Shown here piece by piece: positions 8,671-16,753 of a stretch of DNA of 64,000 bases. Source of the stretch: Burkholderia arboris (lineage in GTDB: Bacteria > Pseudomonadota > Gammaproteobacteria > Burkholderiales > Burkholderiaceae); the NCBI RefSeq assembly GCF_902499125.1, contig NZ_CABVPX010000016.1, positions 62,001 through 126,000 of the forward strand, given 5' to 3'. The translations under genes were made by a program, and so were the position numbers. Under the pieces are notes generated by a model. It did not search any database. It was given only the letters and a program-made list of their open reading frames with translations, and was not told the origin of the DNA. Each line of letters begins with the position of its first letter. Within the stretch, counting starts at the first letter, position 1.

Positions 8671-10503
8671 TTAGACGGCGGTCGGCCCGGCAACCGAGAA
8701 CGTGACGTGCCGTGGCGCTGCAAGTCGCTGCTGGCGCGACAGTACCCATGTTCCCGGTACTGCTTCGGTGAAGCCGCATGTCGAATAGACTGCCCGGCCG
8801 AGTGCATTCGCCGGCGTTTCGACGACGTCGCCGACCGCATCGGAATGAGCGTGAATGGCTGCCGTGATGGAAGCCAGCAGGGATTGCTCGACGCCGAGTC
8901 CGAACACGCGGCAACTCATGACGTATTGCTCGATACGCTCGTGATGCACGATTGCGACGGCGACGAGACCGTAGTCGGTGTATTTGTCGATCACATGCGC
9001 GACAACCATCACTGTGCCGGCATCGAATGCGCGAGCGCACTCGTCGAACGACCATCTGCGCCCCGTCGTATTGAACTGGTTGGATTTGTTGACCAATTCG
9101 AACGCGCGCGTGAACCTGGCATCGTTCGTATTCGTCACGCGGTGTGCCGTTACCTTTACTTGCAGCGATTGCAGGAATGCTTCACGACTCATTTTCGAAC
9201 GGGCATGCTCGCGCTCGATCTGGGCTTGAATCATTTCAGTGCGGCGGCCGGATTCGTCGGTGACGTGCGCAACCTGTGTTTCGCCGGACCAGAGAAGCAC
9301 GCGGCGCAGACGATAGACATCGCCGCCGAGAACCCGCATGTCCGGAAACGCCTCCGCCACGGCGGCGCGCTCGGCCGGATTGTCGTCGATAAAGACGACG
9401 TTTCTCGGCAGCAGATTCGTTTCAGCGAGAATGTCCTGGATGTTTTCGACCTTGGGTTTCCAGTTGATCTTGATCGACGCGAAATCGGACATCGAGATCA
9501 CGCCTCCGACGAAGCCCTCCGTGCTCCATAGTTCGCGGATGCGTTGCTCGTCGTTCTTGCTCGCGATGGCAAGCAAGATGCCGCGGCGTTTCAGGAATTG
9601 AAGCGCTTCGATGACGCCGAGCGGATAGCCTTCGATGGCGTTGAAGCGAATGCCTTCCTCGGCGATCACGCCTCGCCAGAGCGTATCGTCGAGATCGACG
9701 ATGACAAGCTTGACGGAGTCGATCTGTTTCGCGGACGTATACATCGCCCGTAGCTCATGCCATACGGCGGCGCAAAACTGGTTCGTCTTGATTTCGTACT
9801 GTTGACTATATTGCGCGGGCGGTTCGATTCGCTGACTGTCGAGCGGGTAGTCGAAATCGAAGACGAACGTGCCGTGTGCGTGCACCCATATGCTGTCATC
9901 CTGAATGTATTTCTTGCCGATCGTCGACGAGATGGCGTCGATGTCGATCGTATAGGTGTTTTGACGTGCGGAAACTTCCCCGGCGATCAGTTCGTTCAGC
10001 TTCTCGGTGTAGAACACGGGATTGCGCAGATCGTATCGCGGCAACATGCGCCCCATGGCGTTCTGCTGCGGAACCAGGAAGTTCGCGACGAATGTCAGGA
10101 TCTGATGTGAGTCGTTGTAGCTCAATGCGCCGCCCAGCAGTTGCAAAAGGCGTTGTCGTGACTCGTTGAACGTCTCGACGTAGCGCTGCGGATTCTGGTA
10201 GTTCAGGCGTGCCGTCATCGTTTCCGGCGCAACGGTGCGCATTGGGAGCACGATGAGCTGAAATGCGTACGCTTCGACCGGATGCGGCGGGCTGGGCGGC
10301 AATTGGCCTGCAAAATTGTAGGGGACGTAATCGACTGTCGCGCCATCGAACGCAAACGCCGCGTAGGGCGTGAGCAATTCCGAGAAACATGACCCGATAA
10401 CCAGTATTCTCGATGCGCCGTGCCGGCTCGTGGAAAGGTCGTTGGGTACGCGATGCAGCCAGTCGTCGACCGGTTGTGCTGCGGGAGACGTGGTTTCTGT
10501 CAT
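8671..10503 (-). CDS. FkbH-like HAD-IIIC protein with SGNH and GNAT domains
   Basis: A three-part, 610-residue protein. Residues ~30-230 form an SGNH-like domain with the signature RILVIGSCFSELL. The central HAD domain has LVIVDLDDTLWRGVIAEEG, then LLAIASKNDEQ and NVVFIDDNPAERAAV. The C-terminal third is GNAT-like, with TRAFELVNKSNQFNTTGRRW. This is the FkbH/HAD-IIIC layout; relatives load a phosphoglycerate-derived glyceryl group on an acyl carrier protein in polyketide and polysaccharide pathways. No free ACP gene is next to it. The start at 10503 (MTETTSP) is the best supplied with a ribosome site (GAGG, spacing 11). It lies downstream of the WcbI-GSCFA gene on the same strand, so a role in modifying capsule sugars is likely but inferred. 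Confidence 0.8.
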   Translation of the reverse strand: MTETTSPAAQPVDDWLHRVPNDLSTSRHGASRILVIGSCFSELLTPYAAFAFDGATVDYVPYNFAGQLPPSPPHPVEAYAFQLIVLPMRTVAPETMTARLNYQNPQRYVETFNESRQRLLQLLGGALSYNDSHQILTFVANFLVPQQNAMGRMLPRYDLRNPVFYTEKLNELIAGEVSARQNTYTIDIDAISSTIGKKYIQDDSIWVHAHGTFVFDFDYPLDSQRIEPPAQYSQQYEIKTNQFCAAVWHELRAMYTSAKQIDSVKLVIVDLDDTLWRGVIAEEGIRFNAIEGYPLGVIEALQFLKRRGILLAIASKNDEQRIRELWSTEGFVGGVISMSDFASIKINWKPKVENIQDILAETNLLPRNVVFIDDNPAERAAVAEAFPDMRVLGGDVYRLRRVLLWSGETQVAHVTDESGRRTEMIQAQIEREHARSKMSREAFLQSLQVKVTAHRVTNTNDARFTRAFELVNKSNQFNTTGRRWSFDECARAFDAGTVMVVAHVIDKYTDYGLVAVAIVHHERIEQYVMSCRVFGLGVEQSLLASITAAIHAHSDAVGDVVETPANALGRAVYSTCGFTEAVPGTWVLSRQQRLAAPRHVTFSVAGPTAV

Positions 10504-10765
10504 GTGTGGATGCACCTCGTCAGATGATGGCATCGAAGCATGTGAGGTAACCGGGCTTCCAGCGACGGGCAAATTTCAGGCCTGGCGCCGTGCTTGACGA
10601 AGATCGGCCTCGCGGCGCGTGTCGCTGCAGACGCATCCGAATTTCTAGCGCCGGCGCATGGCGACGATATGAATCTGGATGTTTTGCTGGCCGATGCGGC
10701 AATCAAGCGGCGTGCGTCGCACGTGACATGCCGCCCGGGGCTTCACGCGGCGTGACGTTCGCCAA

Positions 10766-10781
10766 CTTGGTATATACCAAG
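10766..10781. promoter_or_regulatory. Perfect 16-bp palindrome, possible operator
   Basis: CTTGGTATATACCAAG is a perfect dyad with no spacer in a non-coding stretch, about 260 bp upstream of the FkbH-like gene. The GTATATAC core resembles operators of the GntR/HutC class. No cognate regulator gene is in the window. Function is inferred only from symmetry and position. Confidence 0.45.
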
Positions 10782-11047
10782 CGCGACAGATGAGGCAACC
10801 ACGGTGAGGCCGATGACGCGGAGGGACGGATGCGGTGTCGGGAGGCATCCTGGGCGGTTGCCGACTGGATGCCGCACGTCGAAAGAGGGCAGAGGCGGGC
10901 TGACGAGGTTCGCGTTGCGCGAAGAAGGCAATGCGACCGAAGCGGGCCCGACGCGGTCCGTGCATTGACGGCGAGGCGCGGGCTGGTCGCTTGCCAGCCA
11001 GCGGAAGAACCGGTGAACGCGCGCCGCGATGCAGATCGCGTCGAGCC

Positions 11048-11080
11048 GGGCAAGGTCGCGGCGCCGCAGCGACCTTGCCC
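11048..11080 (-). terminator. Strong hairpin after the WcbI-GSCFA gene
   Basis: GGGCAAGGTCGC (11048-11059) and its exact complement (11069-11080) form a 12-bp stem with a 9-base loop, starting 11 bases beyond the stop codon of the upstream minus-strand gene. It lacks a U tract, so it may be a 3-prime end protector or a weak terminator rather than a classical one. Confidence 0.5.
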
Positions 11081-11091
11081 TTGGGTGAAGC

Positions 11092-13053
11092 TCAGACCTG
11101 GAAGTTCGCGATGGCTTCCTCGTCACAGACGACGCCGGTGACGTTGCGATGCAGTGGAGCGGGTTCGTCGGCTGCCGGGGCTGCCGGCCGCTCGACCGGT
11201 GCTGCGGCGACCTGATCCGTACCGCCGCCGGCATAGTGCTTCATGAACAACCGCATCACGTGTGCCACGCCCGCATCGGTCACGGTACGAAGGTCGTCAT
11301 CGAAGTACGCGCCGCGATTGTAGTTGCCGGTGATGACTTCGAACGACGGGAAGTAGCCGACGTGGGCATGCGCCGTGCTCAGTTCCTCCGCCGCGACGCG
11401 CAGTACCGACTTGCTGTACGTCGTTGCCGTCAGCGCATGCTTCGGTTCGTACGTTGCGATCAGCGGCACCGGTGATACGGTCAGGATCACTCGGCATGCC
11501 GGGTTGATGACGCTGAGCATGCCGATGAACTCGTTCATGTCCGCAATCACGTCGGCTGCCGAGAAATTGACGAATTCGTATTTGTCGGCATCCATCGATC
11601 CGCCAGCGACGCCCGGTGCGAGCGGGAAAACCGCTCCGTCCGATTTCGCGCGCCACGACTCGGTCAGCCCCAGCGTGAATACGAAAACGTCCATCTGCTC
11701 GAGCATGGTGCGAACGGCCGCAAAATGCTCGGCGCGTGATGCAACGAGTTCTGCCTCCGAACCGAAACCCTCAGGTTCGATCTGCGGACGGAACGGATCG
11801 ACGAAGCGACCGTCCTTGCGTTGCCACACCTGGTCCTGCGGCACGAATTCGCCGCTCACCCGCTTGAGAAGCTGCACGAGCTGGCGCGCGGTGTAAATGT
11901 TGCCGTAGCGCGCCGAGAACACGCCAAAATTACGGTTTGCGGCCTGTTCTTTCGTCGATCCCTCGGGCGCTTGCTCGGGGATGAAGTAGTTGAAGCCGTT
12001 GGCGCTCAGCGTTCGCGCGATGTGTTGCGCAAAGCAACTGCCGGCAGTCGCGACCTTCTGCTCCTGTGCGACCGAAAACTTCCCGGACACGACCGGATCG
12101 ACGTCGATCGCCGCCGGCGTTGCGACGCCCTTCTTCCAGAATTGATGGTCCGGCAGGTTGCGATACGGATTCGCGAACGCGTCGGCGGCCGGTTCTGCCA
12201 ACCGTCGATCGAACTCGGCAAGATAGAAATTCACCGGCATGATCGAATCCCGGTCGAATTGCTGATAAGTCGCAATCGACCCGTCGATGAACGCGCGCAG
12301 ACCGATGACGCCGTTCGGCTCTACCTGCTTGAAGGCGTAGTCCCCGGACTCGGGGTAGGACGTTGCTTCCGCGACCTCCGGATAAATCGGCCAGATCGGC
12401 AGCAAGGCGAGCGGATCGTGCGCGTAGCGCCCGGGATTCTGATTGATGACGGGCACGCCGAGACGCTCCAGAACCGCGCGTGCAACGTCGGCCACCGTCG
12501 ACAGTGTCGGATGGTTGTACGTGTGCATAAAGCAGCCGCTGCGCAACCATTTGTCGACGGCACCCTGCAGATTCAGGCCGGTCGCCGCAATTTCTTCTCG
12601 CAGCGCCTTTTCGGCGTGCGACCAGGTGTTCAGGTAACCGAGCTTGCGGTAAGTCTCACGGGTGAACCTTGCTTCGATCTCGTCTGCAGACAGGCCGCGC
12701 AGATAGCCGTGAACCACGAGCGACGAGTTGTAATGCATCATCGGCCCCTGAATCGCCTCGGGAACGTCGCTGCCGATGCGCTTCCCCTGCAGATAGGTCA
12801 TGTCAGGGTGATGGCCGACGAATGCGAGATCCGGGAAGAGCACCAGCCGGTCGCGCGGCATGTCTGCCATGTGCTGTTCGATGAATCGCTGTGCGATGAC
12901 AACGTCGTATTCCTGGAACAGCCACGGTACCGTCACCGAACCATCCGACAGCGTCGTCAGCAGGAAAAACTGCGGCTCCAGCGTGCCGCTCATCTCGCGC
13001 ATGCATGCCGCGAGACTGGCTCCCTGGCAATTCGAAATGATTGCAATTTTCAC
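11092..13053 (-). CDS. WcbI-GSCFA fusion protein, capsule modification
   Basis: A 653-residue protein with two recognisable parts. Residues 1-~300 match WcbI of B. pseudomallei (KIAIISNCQGASLAACM at the N terminus, QRFIEQHM, FMHTYNHPT), a CoA-binding protein needed for acetylated capsule. Residues ~330-610 are a GSCFA domain (TAGSCFAQHIARTL, then TLGLTESW, VSPVPL), a relative of SGNH/GDSL esterases and acyltransferases. The start is a GTG at 13053 preceded by GAGG nine bases away. No signal peptide or membrane helix is seen, so it should act in the cytoplasm on sugar or polymer before export. I infer an O-acyl transfer or trimming role. The last ~45 residues are Ala/Pro-rich and look unstructured. 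Confidence 0.78.
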   Translation of the reverse strand: MKIAIISNCQGASLAACMREMSGTLEPQFFLLTTLSDGSVTVPWLFQEYDVVIAQRFIEQHMADMPRDRLVLFPDLAFVGHHPDMTYLQGKRIGSDVPEAIQGPMMHYNSSLVVHGYLRGLSADEIEARFTRETYRKLGYLNTWSHAEKALREEIAATGLNLQGAVDKWLRSGCFMHTYNHPTLSTVADVARAVLERLGVPVINQNPGRYAHDPLALLPIWPIYPEVAEATSYPESGDYAFKQVEPNGVIGLRAFIDGSIATYQQFDRDSIMPVNFYLAEFDRRLAEPAADAFANPYRNLPDHQFWKKGVATPAAIDVDPVVSGKFSVAQEQKVATAGSCFAQHIARTLSANGFNYFIPEQAPEGSTKEQAANRNFGVFSARYGNIYTARQLVQLLKRVSGEFVPQDQVWQRKDGRFVDPFRPQIEPEGFGSEAELVASRAEHFAAVRTMLEQMDVFVFTLGLTESWRAKSDGAVFPLAPGVAGGSMDADKYEFVNFSAADVIADMNEFIGMLSVINPACRVILTVSPVPLIATYEPKHALTATTYSKSVLRVAAEELSTAHAHVGYFPSFEVITGNYNRGAYFDDDLRTVTDAGVAHVMRLFMKHYAGGGTDQVAAAPVERPAAPAADEPAPLHRNVTGVVCDEEAIANFQV

Positions 13054-14003
13054 AGACCAATACCTCGAATATTAAAACCGCCGTTCATCGTGGAACGGCC
13101 GCATGTTTGAAAAACGAGCAACATCCCGGTGTCTCGCCGATTGATGTTGCGAAATTCACGCAAGTCGATTCTTGCAAAACGGACTATTGCTTCCGAACTC
13201 CCTCTGGTGCGGTCGGCCCACGTCTTGAGGTTGAGCGATGTCGCGTCGTCGTGAGTGCCTTCATTGGGGAGCTTCGAGATAGGGTCTTTAATGCGCTCAA
13301 GTCACATCCATCAAGCTGCCCGGGCACAATCGAGCACGGCCTGACGGATCCATTTCTATCGAAATGTAAGGCCCGCCGTGACTGCCGAGCCCGTCAAGAG
13401 GCCAATAATACACGGTAAGGACTGAAAGTATGTGGCATGGAATTCAGGCTGCATATGGACGAGCCGAGGCAGGACTTTTCTTGCCGTTTACCGGATCCGC
13501 AGGCTGAACGTCACGTCGTCGGCACACCTTGCGCTGCTTCCATGTCGATGCGCGATGGGCGGATCAAGTTCTTCGCGCAACGCATCGGTGAGGCCGCGCA
13601 CGATGGCGGGCGTGACATCGTTGCGTGTCTGGGCCGGTGGCCCCGAGACAGTTTCCGGCAGAGAGGCTTCGCGGTTGATCAATCCGCGCCGGGCGGCCTG
13701 GAAGATCGGGAAGTGCTGCGGCTCGATGAAGTGCGGCCCGCTACATGGTCGAGGCGGTGCAGCTGCGAGCGACGGGGGAGGCTGGGGCGCCGGTATATTC
13801 ATGGCCGCCGTGTGACCGCCGTCCATATCTGATGCGGTCCGGCCATACGCGCCTGATCCTCATCCAGCGCTGTTCTTCGATTCCGATGCGATTCGCGCGG
13901 GTGTCTGCGGACGAAGCTGCAGCCCCGCTTGCGGGTGCCGGGGGCGGGAAATGTTTTGCTTGATGGTGCCTCGCCCCGGCAACGCGTAGAGATTACCGAT
14001 AGC
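13054..14003. other. Intergenic region, possible gene remnant
   Basis: About 950 bases between the WcbI-GSCFA gene and kpsM, both on the minus strand. A 7-bp hairpin (13080-13086 with 13093-13099) lies in the leader of the WcbI-GSCFA gene. The only stretch with some coding character is a minus-strand frame at 13488-13802, listed separately. The rest shows nothing I can assign. Confidence 0.5.
13488..13802 (-). CDS. Short hypothetical ORF or gene remnant
   Basis: A 104-residue frame (start at 13802; an upstream ATG at 13826 is also possible). After a Pro-rich head it has FQAARRGLINREASLPETVS and TPAIVRGLTDALREELDPP, which read like helical protein rather than a shadow, and the opposite strand shows the Arg/Asp-rich pattern typical of an antisense shadow. 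I do not recognise a family. No clear ribosome site is present. It could be a small gene, the tail of a lost gene, or chance. Confidence 0.25.
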   Translation of the reverse strand: MNIPAPQPPPSLAAAPPRPCSGPHFIEPQHFPIFQAARRGLINREASLPETVSGPPAQTRNDVTPAIVRGLTDALREELDPPIAHRHGSSARCADDVTFSLRIR

Positions 14004-14804
14004 TTAATCGGGCTGGACTCTTTTTCCTGCCTCGCGCGTGAAAAACAAGCCGACGAACAGAAGCGTCGCGTCGACGAATACCATGTACGTAACATCGTAA
14101 TGCGTCTTGACGACGGATCCGAAAAACCCGGCGCGCAGCATTTCGGTGCCATTGACCATGGGCACGAGAAGTGCATATTTTCGCCACGCCTCGGGGAGCC
14201 ATTCGACCATAAAGGCCGAGCCGGAAAGCGGAAAGACCAGATAGGCGATCGTATGCCAGAGCCGCTCGACCATTTCACTCCGCTCGGTCAGCGAGCCAAT
14301 CGTCAGTGCCAATGCTGCCCCGAAAACGGAAAGATATAACCACCCGGCCAATACGAGCGAGATATCCTTCGGAGGCTCCATCCAGCCGACGATGATATAG
14401 ATGACGCTCAGAATAATGCACGACATCGTGGCGCCGGAGATTTCGAGCAGGATGCGTGCCCAGAAAAAATCGACAACGCGGACGTTGCGGTGATAGAGCA
14501 AGCTCTGGTTCGGCAGGATCGCCAGTGCACAGCGGGTGGTGCAGTTTCGCCAGACCAGAACGGCGGAATAGCCGGTCAATGCGAACGCGGTAATCGAAAT
14601 GGATGCGACGTGTTCGGCTTTGACCAGGTTCCACAGCGTCGTGACACCGACTGTAAATGTCATCGGCTCCAGGAAAATCCACAGAAAGCCTACGTTGTGG
14701 CGGCCATAGCGAGTCAATATTTCACGCATCAGCAACGCGCTGATGACGCGTAGCTGAATGCTGATCGATCGGACCAGCGGCGTATTGTGCTGAGATTCAA
14801 TCAT
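14004..14804 (-). CDS. kpsM: Capsule ABC transporter permease, KpsM/Wzm type
   Basis: A 266-residue ABC-2 type inner membrane permease with six predicted helices. The N terminus RVISALLMREILTRYGRHNVGFLWIFLEP is the KpsM/CtrC/BexB signature, followed by FALTGYSAVLVWRNC and the C-terminal PLSGSAFMVEWLPEAWRKYALLVPM motif of capsule exporters. It would form the channel for export of lipid-linked capsule across the inner membrane with KpsT. I place the start at 14804 (MIESQHNTP), without a clear ribosome site; an ATG at 14882 is possible. Its ATPase partner is not adjacent but lies about 16 kb away at 30655, which is unusual. Confidence 0.9.
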   Translation of the reverse strand: MIESQHNTPLVRSISIQLRVISALLMREILTRYGRHNVGFLWIFLEPMTFTVGVTTLWNLVKAEHVASISITAFALTGYSAVLVWRNCTTRCALAILPNQSLLYHRNVRVVDFFWARILLEISGATMSCIILSVIYIIVGWMEPPKDISLVLAGWLYLSVFGAALALTIGSLTERSEMVERLWHTIAYLVFPLSGSAFMVEWLPEAWRKYALLVPMVNGTEMLRAGFFGSVVKTHYDVTYMVFVDATLLFVGLFFTREAGKRVQPD

Positions 14805-16753
14805 GTAAGCGTAAAGGTTTCGAGAGTGCCGGCGAAGCGGGGCAACCGTTCGATTGAAGGATTGCCTCTGTGAGGCGGGCAATCGGTGATGCGGTACTTC
14901 TTGCTTTCCACCCTGTCCTCGAGCACGTCGACGCCTTCTTTCAAAATTGGAAGCGATGCCGGGGCGATATCGGGCCTGCTGCTCTGCTGGCCGTGGCAGG
15001 TGACCCCATTGCGCTTGCGGTGCCCGGAACCCGATTTAGCGTCGTCCCGACGGAAGAATCCGGTCGAGAGTATATATGGAACGCAACACTGCATGCACGT
15101 ATGGAATGCGTTTGAACTGGCCAGCGATCGGGATGCGAACGACGGTCTCACCATTCGGTGCATTCGTGTGTCGCGAACACGTTGCCCCGATTGGCGCAGG
15201 GCGTAGGCTGTCGAGATGCGTGGGCAGGGGGCGCAGCTGCGAGTGTCGTGCGCCGTCCGTTGCGTGCCGCCGGGGTGCCGGTCTGGCCAAGTCGTTTTGT
15301 TGCGCCCGGTATTTGCCGTCGCGCTGCTGGCAGGGCTCTTATCGTCGTTGCCGGTGTCCGGTACGTAAGCGCCGGACGACGGATTTTCGTCTGGCCCCGC
15401 GTCTTGATCGCAATCGTTGAGCAGCAGGAAGTCCATGTGAGTATTGCGGGAAGGCTGCATGCATCTTCGTGGGTCATTTTCATGACACCGCGCCCGCCCG
15501 AGAGCAAATCGTGCGAGCCGCGTTTCACCGGTTGGACTGGGCGACATGGACGGCTGCCAAGAAGGCTTTTTATTTTGCTGTCGCGTGCAAATGCATTTAA
15601 ATTGAAAGGCGTCGATTTTTGTATGGTAATCGCGATGGTGAGTGGCGTTGTGTCGATCGTCCATTAATGGTGATTTGATGTTTTTCAGATCATTTTTATT
15701 TTCATGGCGAGGAATGTCGGTAAGGCGCTGCTTTACTGATCTCGCCGGAACGGATGTTGCACATCGGGTGAGTGGGGGTGGGGCTTGCCAAATTCGGGGC
15801 GACTTCGCATCCGGCGAACGATTCGACGGCCGTCACTCAAGCTTGCGATTCGAACGACCTGGTCCAGTCGTAACGCGCTTCGGTGATTCGAATTAAATGG
15901 CGAGTCGGAAAGACGTTTTGCAAGCGTTCCGTTGCGATGTGAGTTCGGCGCAAACGCTTGCGTTGCGATCCGGGTGGCGTCGGTGAAGCGGTTTCTACGG
16001 AGGACGCCGGCGATGAAGTGGCGCCTGGTGCGTGCCGAATCAAAAAGGGCGGATACCGGATGCCTCGGGGTCGCGTCGTTGTCGGTGCCGGGTGCCGTCT
16101 TGGTTGTTCTTGACAATGTGACCATTCGGCTTCGGGTGAATTCGATCTGGACGCCCGCGGCGGCGCAATAGATGGCTCGGTAGATTCGCGGTATCGCTGC
16201 CGGTGTCGGCGCGCTTTCAGGGCATTTCAAAGCGTCTCGATTCCTCGTGACGTAATTTTGTATTCATGCGGAAATTTGTGGAATTTGTTGCGTGGATGGT
16301 TCGGTTTTCAAGTAAATTTCGCTTGTATGGTATTCGACGCCGAGTGCGTGACTTATAATTGCCGGTCGCCGCTGGTCGGGACCGTTGTACGTGTCCGTGA
16401 CGGCAACGAATTTTCCCGGTTTCGCTTCCTGCATCCGGCAGTGAGGCTGGCTGCGGCCGCATCGTTTGGTGCCGCGCGGGGGTATGCCGACGGCCCTCGT
16501 TGACGAGCCGGGCGGTGGATGCGGCGACTGCGCGCGAGGCGCGCAACTCCTTGAAACGGGCGGGCGGTGAAAGAAAAGGCGCAGGACGGGCGGCGTTTTG
16601 GGACTGACAAGAGAGTCACCTGTTTTGAATTTATTGATTTCGTGTTGTGGAGCGCGCCATATAAATGAGATCGAATTAGAGGGTAATGGGTCGTGCTCAA
16701 TTTCGGTTTGTTGCTAATTCCAGTGGTGTCGCTTCGAATTTGGTGAACTCTTG
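14805..16753. other. Long non-coding region between divergent capsule units
   Basis: Nearly 2 kb with no credible gene; the open frames are short and lack family features. Base composition is visibly more A+T-rich than the flanks, especially 15590-15730, 16240-16360 and 16610-16750. A TATAAT at 16354-16359 and a TATAAA at 16660-16665 are possible -10 boxes for the plus-strand glycosyltransferase. This looks like a long divergent control region or the scar of lost genes. I saw no transposase fragment or terminal repeats. Confidence 0.5.

Larger units (their letters stand above)
10504..11091. other. Intergenic region between two capsule modification genes
   Basis: 588 bases without a credible gene. 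Two structures stand out: a perfect 16-base palindrome at 10766-10781 and a long hairpin at 11048-11080, both listed separately. The length and the palindrome suggest that the FkbH-like gene has its own promoter rather than being read through from the upstream gene. Confidence 0.55.

Noticed and set aside
14805..16753. Insertion sequence or prophage remnant in the long gap
   Set aside because: No transposase fragment, terminal inverted repeats or flanking direct repeats could be seen.
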